From NCBI RefSeq assembly GCF_029873635.1, contig NC_080423.1, forward strand, positions 98,142,397 through 98,206,396: 64,000 nt of DNA, in the 5' to 3' direction. A model generated the notes under the pieces. The model searched no databases and had not been told where the DNA came from. It worked only from the letters and a program-made list of their open reading frames with translations. Made by a program: the position numbers and the translations under genes. Positions 35,896 to 47,432 of the stretch are shown here, one piece after another. The stretch's first letter is position 1. Each line of letters begins with the position of its first letter. The DNA comes from Malania oleifera (Eukaryota > Streptophyta > Magnoliopsida > Santalales > Ximeniaceae).

Positions 35896-37392
35896 GGTTC
35901 TCTCTCCCTTCTCTCTACATTTTCGGCCACACTAGTCGTTAGATCGACGATCCGAAGCTACCACAACGATCCTGGCAGGGTTCTCCACAAGTCTGCCGGG
36001 GTGGATCGTTAAGGAAGTGAAGTTGGATTCCATCCCAAATCCAGGGTAAACCTTTTTACTCAATTTTTGGATTTGTGATAGTTGAGAAAAGTGTTTTATA
36101 TGTTAAAATACTGAAGTTTAATACTGGGGGTTTTCGTTTCCAAAAGTGTTGGTTGGAAATGTTGGGAATCATCCCTAAGTTGAGGGGAGGCTTTTAAGCC
36201 GAATTTGACTTAATGGCAGTTATAAGAAATGTTATACACGTTAAAATACTAGAGTTTAGTTCTGTGAGTTTTCACTTTCAGGGTGTTGATTTAGGAACCC
36301 TACGGGGGCGCGGAAGATTTTCTTAGGGGCTATTCAAGAATCAGGTAAGGGGATAAACTAAGTTAGTTCTTTTTGTAATATGTATGTATATATTTATGAC
36401 ACTCGTTTTCAGGAAAAATACATATGTTTATGTATATGTTTTATACTTGAGAAAACCCTATTGAAAATAATGATATGTTGTATACATGGAAAACTGGTTT
36501 AGTGTGGCATGAGTAATAATGATTGTGACATACTGTTGTTTTGGGAATGTGGTGATATGGTTATTATGATGGGAAAACCGGCTTATGGGCCGAGATTTTT
36601 ATGATGAGATTTTGCGTGATTTGCCGGCGTACGGGTCGTGCGATGTGATGTGAGTTGCCGACGTACGGGCCGTGCTATGTGATGAGATTTTCTGACGTAC
36701 GGGCCGTGCGATGTGATGTGATTTGCCGGCGTACGGGCCAAACTATGTGATGTGATGTGCCAGCGTACGGGTTGTGCTATGTGTAGCTGGTGTACGGGCC
36801 GAGCTACGATATAATGTGTAATACCGGCGTACGGGCCGATGATTTTCATGATACACTTCTATATGTAAAATGATACGATTAATATGAAAATGAAAGATAT
36901 GATATATCTCTATATCACAATTTCAGTATATGTATATGATATCAGAACCTGGTTGGCTTGGTTTAGACTAGCACTTGCATGGTACCGTTGCTATGTGTCC
37001 ATGGTCCTCGTGATCATGATATCTGTGTTAATGCCGCTATACGGAGTGGTGTGAGATTGGATGGTCGATGTGGTTATGTTTGACGAGTGTGCTGTTATTG
37101 CCCCTGGTGAACGGACCAGTCTGGGTAGACCCATCGGACCTACAGACTAGACTGACTTGACAGTAGTCAGCCAACCATTCTCAGGTCCCGCCTTCGGGCC
37201 ACACAACCCAGTCATGTGGGGGTAATACATGACAACAGCCAGCTAACCTACTGGGATTATTTTATGTTATTATTATTATGATATGAGATGAGAAATGTTT
37301 ATGAAAATGCAGTATGTTCTGCCATGTTTTGATATGCATGTGTTTTCCTAGATTTGATAAACAGTACTGAATATGATATGTATGGTATATGT
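35514..37392 (+). mobile_element. Ty3/gypsy LTR, 5' portion (LTR B), interrupted by LTR C
   Basis: Starts TGTAACAACCCGAATTTTAA. It carries at least five CGTCGACGAA-type palindromes at 35639-35800, a (CT)n at 35853-35893, an ATCGACGATCCGAAGC block, an eight-unit minisatellite and the conserved GGTACCGTTGC region near 36990. At 37393 it is cut by another LTR in the opposite direction; its remainder is not seen in the window. Fossil. Confidence 0.7.
36578..36842 (+). repeat. Minisatellite in LTR B, core GGCGTACGGGCCG
   Basis: Eight occurrences of a CCGGCGTACGGGCCG-like core, separated by variable TGTGATGTGATT-type spacers of about 20-25 bp. Confidence 0.85.
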
Positions 37393-39090
37393 TGTAACGA
37401 CCCGGCCCTTTACACGGACTCAGGTGTCACTCACATACATCAAATACCTATACCTGTTCAAGATATGGAAACAACCCGCCCTAAACAGGGATATACGGGT
37501 GTAAATGATACATAATCATGATGTAAATGTCGCGGAAAAACATAAACATCCATTGGGATTACTACTAGCCTTATACCAGAGTTCACTAATACATCCATAA
37601 TTTACATACATTCGGACTTAGAGTAATCGTCATATTACAACCCTCCAAAAAGGACTTTCATCAAGTTTAGTACAAAATTTAGATGCTTACGTAAGCTAAC
37701 CAAAATAACCAACCTAGTCCCTTTATCTACTGGGACCGACGCACGGACGGACCTGAAAACAAAGGTTGTAAGATAGGGTGAGACACCTCTCAGTAAGGAA
37801 GAAGGAGTTACAACAGTGTGTGACTGCATACATGCATATTTTCGTTCAACATCTGGAATATAAATCAAATATTTTCAATACAGTAATGCATCAGGTATAT
37901 CATCATTCATAGTACAAAATTGCCACATTTGTCTTTCGACCATTTAATGATTTATCAGATGACCAACAACAAAATATCCCTATAACCAGTTTTACCCGTG
38001 GCTCGGGTTGTGCACTAGTACTCGTCCAATGCCCTGTTCGTGCAGACACTGCCGAGTACCTACATACGATCCGACTGCCTCCATTGGCCCAATATCAGCC
38101 AATGGTTTCACCCTGCTAGCCAACCATCTTGGTACCCACATCGTTTAGTACGTGTGGTTGCACGTGTACATCTAGCTACGATATCGTGCCGTATCATATA
38201 ACAGTAGTTTATTTCAACTCTGCAAAGAAAGTATTTTTCAACCCTCCCGGGACTCTCAAGCTGTGGTTCCGTGTATCATAAATTCAATTTATACAAATAT
38301 GATTTTATCTCCCATAATCTATATCAATAGTATAGAAATAATTCCAGCGGGTTCAAATCGGCGTCTTTGCACCTAGTTTACCCCTCTTTGTTTACTGATG
38401 CGGCTCGGTGTATCACCAGCCTCTGATTATCACATTGTCAGTATAACAAATTGAAATTTCATTCCCATATTCTATATCAGTAGTATAGAAAATACATTCA
38501 TTTTCATTTCAACATATATCACACAAGTTTAATACAAAAACTCGCTAAATGATAGAAATTCTATATACATAGTTTAACTAAATAAATAAAGGAATCGAGC
38601 CTCTCCTACTATAGTATAAACACAAATAACGATGTTTGTAAAATTTGGAGATCATACGTCGAAATCTTCGTTTTTACCAAAAACCATAAAATCGTCAAAT
38701 CGGCATTTCTACGCGGTAGAATTTCAAAAATAAGCATTTAAATCATACATAATAACATAAACTAGTTTTTTAGCGGTTTAGTTTTCCAAAATAGCTGTTG
38801 TAATCAAGTTCCCCTAACCTTATATTCGAAATGAAACTTCGTACGAAAACGGTCCAAAACGACAACTCGAGATCCTGAAAACCTAAAACCACAGAACATA
38901 ACCTTAGTATGTTTTCTACTGCTATCCAAATATCCAATCAAAATTAGGATCAGATTCCTACCTCAATTCTTGGGAAAACCCGAAACTCTCTGAAACGACG
39001 ATCCGATCTACTAAAAGTGTAGAGTTTCCTCTTCTAATCCACGCAGTACCCTTCGTTTTTGGAAACGGATGATGAACGGCGAAGGATCTT

Positions 39091-39128
<38 letters not shown>

Positions 39129-39205
39129 TGAGAGAATGAGAGAGGATAAGAGAATTTATAGAATAAATCCTTGAGAGAGAGAAAATGAGAGAGAGAGAGA
39201 GATAG

Positions 39206-39252
<47 letters not shown>

Positions 39253-39436
39253 AGAGAGAATGAGAGAGGATGAGAGAATTTATAGAATAAATCCTTACTT
39301 AGCCATTAAGTAATCTAAATAAATATCTCCTCCAAGATTATTTATTATAAATATCTAAAAATATCTCTTTTCAAAAATATCTCTCACAAAATATCCTTTT
39401 TTTTTTTTCTTTTTTTTTCGGGGTCGGGTTACTACA
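37393..39436 (-). mobile_element. 3' LTR of a minus-strand Ty3/gypsy chromovirus (LTR C), 2044 bp
   Basis: On the minus strand it runs from TGTAGTAACCCGACCCCG (39436) to GGGCCGGGTCGTTACA (37393). A purine-rich tract, AAGGAGAGGAGAT, lies directly before its start at 39437-39449, as expected for a 3' LTR. It contains a long, interrupted GA tract (39091-39260). It sits inside LTR B. Confidence 0.8.
39091..39260. repeat. Interrupted (GA)n microsatellite in LTR C
   Basis: GA runs broken by GAATGAGA units, with a duplicated segment AATTTATAGAATAAATCCTT (about 39152-39171 and again at about 39273-39292). Confidence 0.9.
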
Positions 39437-41001
39437 ATCTCCTCTCCTTATACGAATTTTCGTCCCCGAAATTCACCAACTGATACCCCACATACTCTAC
39501 TTACGTCGGAGACCTACAGTTTTTTTTGAAGAGTAGGCAGCCACCCTCAAAGCAGCTCCGGTGCGAAGTTATTATCATACCCTCGCTTATGGCGGAGGAA
39601 TACCGTGATACATGTGTGCTTGGAAGATTACACATACAACACCTCTCCCGAAGGACCATACCACCTATACTACTATACATAATTACGTACAACCCTACCC
39701 CCCCCCCAACCCCACCCACCCGTCCGAAAATAACTGCGGGTATCGGCGTATTTCGGACTCTAACTCCCATGGAAAAACTTCCTCCACTGTATGGTGTACG
39801 CCATACATTAAATTCACTAGTGGTATTCCCTAGTCCGTAACTGCTGAATTTCCGATCTAATATCAGTACTGGTACCTCCTCATATGAGAAGTCTCACTGA
39901 TCTTAGAGGTTCGTAACTCAGTACATGCGATGGGATCTGTATGTACTCCTCAGTACAGGACAGGGAAATGCATCATGGAACTTGGGATAACGCCGGAGGT
40001 AAAGTACTCGATAAGCAAACCGACCATCCTGTCAGGATTTCAAAAGGCCCGACATTAACGAGGACTGAGCTTTCCCCTTCTTCTTGGAATCTCATCCAAC
40101 CCCTTTCATGGAGTGATTTCTCAAGAATACCCATATCTACTTAAAATTCCCAACTATCGCCGACGAGTATCAGATTAACTCTTTTGTAGACTGAGCTGTT
40201 TAATTCTTCCTTGATCCAATGCACAACCTTTGTAGAGGTCTGCTGAATCAGTTCTGGAACCTAGTATCTTGCGCCACCTACCCTGATCCTAGTATTAACG
40301 GGAGATTGACCAACGAGACCGTACAAAGCCTTCATAAGGTGTCATCTCTATGCTCGCTGGTAACTGTTGTTATATGCCCAATTCAACAAGCGGTAGAATC
40401 GTATCAACTATTACCAAAATCTTTAGTATACAAGCCCGCCAAATAATATTTCTAACGTTTGAATTAGTTTCTACGACTGTCAATCCGTTATGGGTGAAAA
40501 GACGCCTAGTGAACATCAATGCGGATCCCAAGGCATCCTGTAAACTTTTCCAGAACCGGAGATGAAAACGCGGATCTCGATCTGACAACAATCGTATAGG
40601 AACACCATGGGCGTTACCAATAATGACACATAAAGTTCTGCCAGTTATTCAGAGAGTAGTTGACTCGATTGGAGAAGGGTGCGTCTTCGTCAACCGATCT
40701 ACTAAACCCATATGGCATTCTGCCCATGCATTGCCGCAGGTAAACCGTCACATAATCCATTGAGACATGTTCCCACTTCCCACTCAGGGAGTCGAGTTGG
40801 TTTAAGTGGTCCTGTCCGACTTCTGTGTTTCTGCTTTAATAAATCTGCTGACATGTCAGGCACTGTTCTACAATCGGGCGATCTCTCTTGTTCATATAGA
40901 CACCAGAAGAGTCCCTCAAATCCCGGTACATTTTCGTACTACCAGGATGTATAGTTAGACGAACGGTGGCCTCCCTAGAATACCCGTTTGAATATCACGC
41001 A
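39437..41001 (-). mobile_element. Ty3/gypsy chromovirus internal region: integrase and C-terminal part
   Basis: Minus-strand motifs in order: the integrase zinc segment (HPGSTKMYRDLR, then CLTCQQ) at about 40860-40960, WEHVSMDYVT near 40760, the core-domain block SDRDPRFHLRFWKSLQDALG near 40540-40590, a GPELIQQT-like segment near 40230, and a chromodomain-side tail (YEEVPVLILDRK) near 39870. Tekay/Del-type by these motifs. Broken, with numerous breaks. The 5' part disappears into the assembly gap. Confidence 0.85.
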
Positions 41002-41094
41002 NNNNNNNNNNNNNNNNNNNNNNNNNNNNNNNNNNNNNNNNNNNNNNNNNNNNNNNNNNNNNNNNNNNNNNNNNNNNNNNNNNNNNNNNNNNNN
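41002..41094. other. Assembly gap (93 N)
   Basis: A run of N. The gypsy internal region stops on its left, and duplication copy 2 starts on the first base to its right. Confidence 1.
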
Positions 41095-41183
41095 GAGGAG
41101 TTTCTCGAAAGAATTATGGTTCCATACCAATTAATAATCGAGTTTCTCGAAAGATCAATCCCAATTAAAAACCCTTATATCTT

Positions 41184-41574
41184 TTTTTTATTATTATTAC
41201 ATAGGAACTTCAACCACCAACAAGCTTTTCAGACCCCTTGGTGCGGGCACCAAACCTACGGATCAGCGTCCTCTACCCCCAGGTCTCGTTGATCAAGGTA
41301 AAGTCCGGATGCAGACATGACTTCTATGCATTAGTTGGACGTTCGACCAACCCGATCCCCGGGACACATCTCTATTACCATCCACGGTCCCCGCTGGCTC
41401 ACAGAGTGAACTCTCACTATTCATGGTCCCCACTGGCTCACAGAATAAACTCTCACCATCCATAGGTACCGTTGACTCCGTGAGTATATTTATCTAGAAT
41501 TGAACTCCTGATATTCCTTCTTACTTGTTAATGTCTTTCCACCATATCATGCTATGGGGGCAAAAAAAAAATCT
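41184..41574 (-). mobile_element. tRNA-derived SINE with internal 39-bp repeats (family A), copy 2
   Basis: Target duplication CTTATATCTT at 41174-41183 and 41575-41584. Head with box B GAGTTCAATTC, internal GGATGGTGAGAG-type repeats, short ATT-rich tail. It is in the same site as the SINE at 30820-31223, so the SINE landed before the duplication (or before the two haplotypes split). Confidence 0.9.
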
Positions 41575-42563
41575 CTTATATCTTCTTGAATCACTAAATG
41601 AGAAAGGACTGAGATTAAAATAGAGAAATACAAGTCCAGAGAGACAACATAGGGGAGAGAAAAGTGAGAAAATGAGAGTTACATATTGCATACAAATGAT
41701 CCCAAACAAAATTAAAAAAAAAAAAAGGAACCTTGAGGGCTCAGAGTTGTATTAGACAAATTGGAGGTCAATAGTTACCTCAATAGGCTTCTACTATTAC
41801 TTCTAATTTAATGAAAGCAATAAATAAAGAGTCAATGATTATAAAAATAAGAATTCTAATTCAATTTTGAATCCTAATGTAGATGTACTACAGTTAAAAT
41901 CTCAAATTGAATTATCTAAGTGTCACTTTTTTCACGCGTAATCATAGTTCAAACAATGTATAAGCTTGAGATAATAATTCAAAAATTACTTTTTAGTAAA
42001 TATTGATTAAATTCATATTTCATTGAAAATTTTAGAAAATTAAAAAATTAAAAAAAAATTATTGTGACTATTTATTTCATAACTTTTTTTTTCTTCTTTT
42101 AGTCAAATGCAAAATCTCCTATCTCAAAATTTACATAATCAAAATAACCAAACATCATTCAATGGATGGAAGTGTAAAATACCACCAGCCCACAATAAAA
42201 ATAATAATAAAAATACCATTTTAGAGATTAGCAGTATCTAAATATAGGTTGAAATTATTATCACAAATTTTATAACTAATTACACATTGATCTTAGTCCT
42301 CGTGATAAAATAATAGCATAAAGAATTGAATATCTTAGTTAAAACTATTGTAATAAAAAATATCTCATTTGGTTCATTAAATATAATGGGGTAGGAATTA
42401 TATGTAGAACACCTATAATAGTAATATAATTAGTAATTTACACACATACATGAACAATATTAATTAAGAAAATATTGGTTTGAATTAGTATTTCTTTTTT
42501 CAACATATTCCAAAACCTCCCTCAAAATCATAGAAATAAAAAAAATTTAAAATATAGAAAATT

Positions 42564-42702
42564 AGATACGATACCAAACCCCAAAGGAAGAAAGTCGTCC
42601 GCCCATTGACGCACCCCTAGTATTCACCAGGACAAACTCTCAAGGAGGAATCGAACTCGTGACTTTGGGATTACCAAAGTGACAAGTCACCTTTACCACT
42701 TG
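42564..42702 (-). mobile_element. tRNA-derived SINE (family C), tail-truncated
   Basis: Same SINE as 34929-35118, but the tail side and its left target duplication are missing. CTTGACACACTAGTATTAGC remains on the right. Confidence 0.65.
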
Positions 42703-42853
42703 ACACACTAGTATTAGCTGACTCGGAGCATACACACTTTTTTTTTTCGTAGCTTAATTCCATATCTTTTTAAAATATCTCAAAGCTAGCTATTGTATAA
42801 ACGCAATATCATTTTAGACAAATAACAATATGTTGATTTATTTAATAACTTAT

Positions 42854-43065
42854 TGTCTATGATATTTAAGTAAAGACTTTCATGTTAAAGGTCTGGAATT
42901 AGTAATTTAATATTATTTTGAAGAACATAGAATACGACGAGAGTAAAGATTCTTGTCATAAAGGCAAGAGATTATGAAGAAATTATTTTTTATATTCACA
43001 TACTTAGAATAATGCAAAATTTAACATATTTAATCATATAAAAATGACACCATTGGTGCTATGTG

Positions 43066-43109
<44 letters not shown>

Positions 43110-43285
43110 TATTATAAAACTGGGCGATCTCCCAATGGGATTTGCCTAATTGTAAAAGTCAGTGATCATAATCCAATCCTCCCAAACAGCCACTCAATAA
43201 ATGAAAGGTGGAGATGAGATGAGATAATGCTAATAGTTAAAAATAAGAAATAAATAAATAAAAGTTTCCCTTGGGAGTTGGGATG

Positions 43286-43288
<3 letters not shown>
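42854..43288. other. Intergenic with (AAT)n
   Basis: (AAT)n at 43069-43107. No gene. Confidence 0.5.
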
Positions 43289-43328
<40 letters not shown>

Positions 43329-43517
43329 ATGCTGGTGAAAATCCTAACACGTGTGGCATCTCTCTCTCTGCATGCTGGTGAAAATCCTAGCACGTGTGAC
43401 ATCTCCCTCTCTGCATGCGGGTGAAAATCCTAACACGTGCGACATCTCTCTCTCTGCACGTGTGACATCTCTCTCTCTCTGCATGCTGGTGAAAATCCTA
43501 ACACGTGTGGCATCCAC
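43289..43517. repeat. (CT)n followed by a 43-bp minisatellite carrying five CACGTG boxes
   Basis: (CT)n at 43289-43324, then about four to five units of a 43-bp repeat (GCATGCTGGTGAAAATCCTA, then ACACGTGTGGCATC, then CT-rich). CACGTG occurs at 43348, 43391, 43434, 43457 and 43502. The first three are exactly 43 bp apart. One unit is shortened. ORFs over the tract are repeat artefacts. Confidence 0.9.
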
Positions 43518-43644
43518 CCTCTCCATGCATTTTTACTGCGTGGAATTGTCATTGCCCACTTGATTCCGAAGTATGCCTTCTATCAAATTTCCAAATCGCC
43601 AACCAAACACCGCATATCCAAGCAAAGAGAAAAACATTGATATT

Positions 43645-44155
43645 GTTTGGGAGTATGAGTTTCGGGGTTTAAATTTGAATTTATATAATTTTAAAAATGT
43701 TTTAATAATTTTATAATCTATATTTTTTAAAATCTATAGATAAAAGAGAAAAATATCCAACTAAAAATACTGCTTTGTAGGAAAAATAGATTTCGACTTT
43801 TAGATTTTGAATTTATACAAGTTTGAATAAAATATAATTATATTTTGTATTATATTTTGTTAAAATTTGTACAAATTTAAATTCAATATGCCTCCCGAAT
43901 ACAAGATTGGTGCTTGGGAGCATGGATTTTGAGGTTTATAGTTTATTTTTTCCTTTTTTTTTTTTGGGAATTCGAAGAAAACTAGATAGTGTTTAGGAGT
44001 AAAGATTTTGGTCTTTGAATTTAAATTTGTATGGATTTGAAAGAAATTTAATATAAATTTATATTAAGTTTTGTCTAAATCCAAAACTCGACATCTATGT
44101 TTTAATTAAAGCTATGCAAATCCAAATTTGAGCTTCCAATTTCATGCTTCCAAAT
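43645..44155. mobile_element. Cluster of fold-back MITE (TTTGGGAG family) copies
   Basis: GTTTGGGAGTATGAGTTTCG at about 43650, a second block at about 43780-43905, GCTTGGGAGCATGGATTTTG at about 43914 and GTGTTTAGGAGTAAAGATTT at about 43990. Mirrored ends are near 43885-43905 and 44120-44155. Copies are nested and diverged. Confidence 0.5.
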
Positions 44156-44509
44156 GTAGGGGCAAGCAAATTGCAATTATAAGATATTGTATTAATGTTT
44201 GAAGTTAATTACTAATAGAAAAATAATTTTAAGAATAAATATGGGGTAAGGGGTGAACTCTCCCATTGTGCATTTTAGATTTAGTATAAACTTCCAATCA
44301 AAAAAATATAATAATAATAATTTTTTTTCAAAATTTTGTATATGATAATGTCTCGACTGCACACAAGAGTTTTGATCGTTCCTGAGTGGTTGGGACATTG
44401 CCTAAATATAAAGTCTCAAGTGTGGAGTTCACTTTTATGTGTAGCTAGGATATTGCTAGAATATAAAAGCCTTCAAAAATTAATTAAATAAAACTCTATT
44501 AATATTTGA

Positions 44510-46104
44510 ACCTAGTAAAGTAGTCAATGTGTGGAATGAGAAGATTCTTGAAGAAATGGGTTTGATTGATGGGGAGGAAATCAGTGACTCTGTGCCTACA
44601 AAAGAAACATTGGGCATGAGGGACACAATGGAGGGTATGGAGATAACTAATGGAATTGAATCTATTCAGGAGGAGAATTTGAAGGCAACCACCAAGATGC
44701 AAGTGCCAAAAAAGAGGAATCAGAGCCAACAAAAGGAACTGGAAGGTAAGACAATCATGAGGAATAATAAGAGAGTTGCTTGGGTTGAGTTGTTTGCTAA
44801 CAACAGAAACCCTCCGTGTTGTGGAACAATTCCTACTTTTGCTTTAGATGGTGTTGTTGCTCGCATTCAAGCATCTAAACTGATTGAATTAACTATGATT
44901 TCCAACAAACACCTAGTAGGCTACTTCAACGATAAACACTCAAGTAAGTCTGTTTTAAATTTGTTGATTAGTTCCTAGAAAGTGCAGGTAGAAGCTATCC
45001 AACGTGAGAAAGGGTAGATAATCTTTAAGTTTCAGAATGAAATGGATTTTCATAATGTGCTGGAAAATGGTCCATACATGATTTATGGAAGGTCATTGCT
45101 CTTGAAGAAGATGCTCAAGTATTTTCAATATGATTCTAAACAAAGGACTACATTACCTGTGTGGGTTCAATTGAAGAATTTGCCATTAGAGTTGTGGACT
45201 CCAATGGCCTCAGGGAGAATTTGTTCAAAGATTAGAAGGCCACTATTTGCAGATAAATTAACAACAAACAAGGATATGCTTTCACACGCTCGAATTCTTG
45301 TTAAAGTTGACATTGCTAAGGAAGTTAAACATTGTGTCAAGGTGTGGCTCTCTATGATATGTTAATAATTCAGGAGGTGGTGTATGAGAGTCTGGCCAGA
45401 TATTGGCTGCAGACGGTTTGTTTAATTAGTGGGTTGTAGATGGTCAAATTTGTTTTTCAGAAATTTACAACTATTGGAGGAACAAGGGAAACAAAATCAC
45501 ATGGCATAAAGAGGTTTGGAAATGTGGTAGCTTGCTTAAACATGAGTTCACATTGTGGTTAAGAATAAAAGGAAAACTTTTTGCAAGTGATAAACTGTTT
45601 GTTGAAGGAGTTGACCAGAACTGTGCATTTTGCAGAACTAATACTGAGACTATTGAACATATCTTTTTTAGATGTAAATTTTCTAAAATTGTGTGGGATC
45701 TTGTCCGACATTGGATGGGGTTCATTAGAATTATGTCATCCCTTAAAGTTGCTCTGAAGTTGTTGCATAAGGAGGCAAAGGGCACAGGAATTAAATCTAT
45801 TAGAAATAAGATTTGCTTGGCTATTACTACTGTGTACTTCCTTTGGCATTTCAGGAACAAAATGAAGTTTTAAGGTAAATCAACTGAACCAAAGGGATTA
45901 TTTAAGGTGATTCAGAGCCACACTTGTAGAGTCATTTATGATAAATTTGGATTGTACTCCTTTGATTGAGTTTTAAATGGTTGTTTTTGTTTTCGGCTGT
46001 TCTATTTCATTTGACCTCTTGGCCTCTAGGTATGCCCAATGTATATTGTACATATCCATTTTGATCAATACTATTTACCATTAACTGATAAAAAAAAAAA
46101 AAAA
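44510..46104 (+). mobile_element. Internally deleted L1-type LINE (ORF1 joined to the end of ORF2)
   Basis: 44529-44978 and 45042-45365 give an ORF1-like protein with a DUF4283 domain (VLENGPYMIYGRSLLLKK, LPVWVQLKNLPLELWT, SHARILVKVDI). TAG codons interrupt it at 44976-44978 and 45015-45017. 45471-45873 gives the zf-RVT end of ORF2 (NCAFCRTNTETIEHIFFRCK). The endonuclease and reverse transcriptase expected between them (several kb) are absent. An A-tail lies at 46090-46104. Dead copy. Confidence 0.85.
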
Positions 46105-47098
46105 TAGTGTGAGGTCGATTCTTATGCGTGGTTAGTAAAGAAAAACTGAAACACGAAAAACAATGATAATTTTTATTTAAATAATTAAACCGTAAACACT
46201 ACGTACCTTAGAGAGGACACAAGCATGAGTATTCATACACGATTACATGATATAGGAGACAATAAATGATAAATTATAAATCTCATGATTTGAGATAAAA
46301 TTTGAATTATTGTCATATATCCTTTTTTTTGAATTAATAGACTCTAATTTGTTGGCATATATGATTTTCAAATAATTGACTTTGAATCTTTGATACTCTT
46401 TAGTCTTTATTGTGATAATCTGTATTGGATCTTCGTCATTTAAAAGTGAGACACGAGTTGAGTGGGTCCCATTCTTGTTAATCATCTTGGCCAACTAAAA
46501 AATCCAAGATGAATGGACCTTTTGAACCTCCAAAGGCAAACAACAATAAATTAAGGATCGATATTTGTCTAGAGTCAAATTTTAAGCTCTTTCTTACCAT
46601 AAAATTTCACAACCCGTCAATGTCCACTTAAACCTAACCATATTACTAGTACTTACGCTAAAACATACCTTTCACTTACGTAAATTTAAATAAGTAAAAG
46701 ACACCGACGTGCCCCATTAGGTTTTAACCTCACTAAAGTTTCAAAAATTCTAAGAACTTGCCTTGAGATTTTAAGAATTTAAAAAATCTTCAAAAAAAAA
46801 AAAATCTCCCTTTGTATTTTGTAAATGATGACCTTTTTTTAGGAAAAGTTTGAATCTTTTGGTAAATTTAAGGACAAATAATTTTAAAATCTTAAAAAAA
46901 TTTATAGGTTGTTACCAAATTTGAAGAGAGGTGAATATTTTACCCAATTTAAATACCATTATCTAATTAATAAACAACTGTTCATTGGCAAGCCCCTCAC
47001 CCAAACACACTGAAAAGGGGAAACAGAGTCACCCCAGTTTGCAAATCAAGGCAATGCCATCGTTGAAAGCAAACCAAACACATACATACATACATGAA
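46105..47098. other. Intergenic upstream of PLATZ; includes one of a pair of dispersed repeats
   Basis: 46207-46449 matches 51760-51980 (see that entry). The rest is AT-rich with no gene. The ORF 46243-46494 on the minus strand lies in the repeat and is not credible. Confidence 0.5.
46207..46449 (+). repeat. Dispersed direct repeat R, copy 1
   Basis: Shares GGAGACAATAAATGATAAAT, TTTGAGATAAAATTTGAATT, TTGTCATATATCCT and GGATCTTCGTCATTTAAA with 51760-51980, same orientation, clearly diverged. Family unknown. Confidence 0.75.
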
Positions 47099-47432
47099 TA
47101 TATAAATAAATAAGAAAAGCTAAAATAAAAAAATAATAATAATAATGGAGAGGGAAGTAGGACAGACGTCAGTTCCTTGAAGCAAACGCATCTGGTGGTT
47201 TGGGTTCGGGAGGAGGCTCGGGTGAAGACTTTTATGCAGATAAGCACGACCCAATTTGCCCCCTCCCTCTACAAAGCACCCTCCCACGCTTTTCTCCCTT
47301 CTCCCAACCCCACTCTCTCTCTCTCTCTCCCGAATTCTCTAGAGTGAGAACCACAGAACAATTCTCTGCAAATTGCTCATGGATAATCAGGAACCCAGTG
47401 TCAGAGAAATCAAACCCAGAAACAGAAGGATC
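47099..47432 (+). promoter_or_regulatory. Probable core promoter and 5' UTR of the PLATZ gene
   Basis: TATATAAATAAATAAG at about 47099-47114 is a possible TATA region. It is followed by (AAT)n, then less AT-rich sequence and a CT-rich block (47310-47332) typical of plant leaders. An ATG at 47379 is in frame with the start I chose; the nearest upstream in-frame stop is TAG at 47340-47342. The true start site of transcription is not visible. Confidence 0.4.

Larger units (their letters stand above)
41095..42853. repeat. Segmental duplication, copy 2 (unfilled)
   Basis: Collinear with 30731-35271 minus the solo LTR. The join AACATCATTCAATGG at about 42152-42166 corresponds to the pre-insertion site. 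Homology ends at TTTAATAACTTAT (42841-42853 and 35259-35271). Confidence 0.9.

Noticed and set aside
43166-43640. ORFs rich in Arg-Glu and Cys over the CT tract and minisatellite
   Set aside because: Explained entirely by the dinucleotide and 43-bp repeats.
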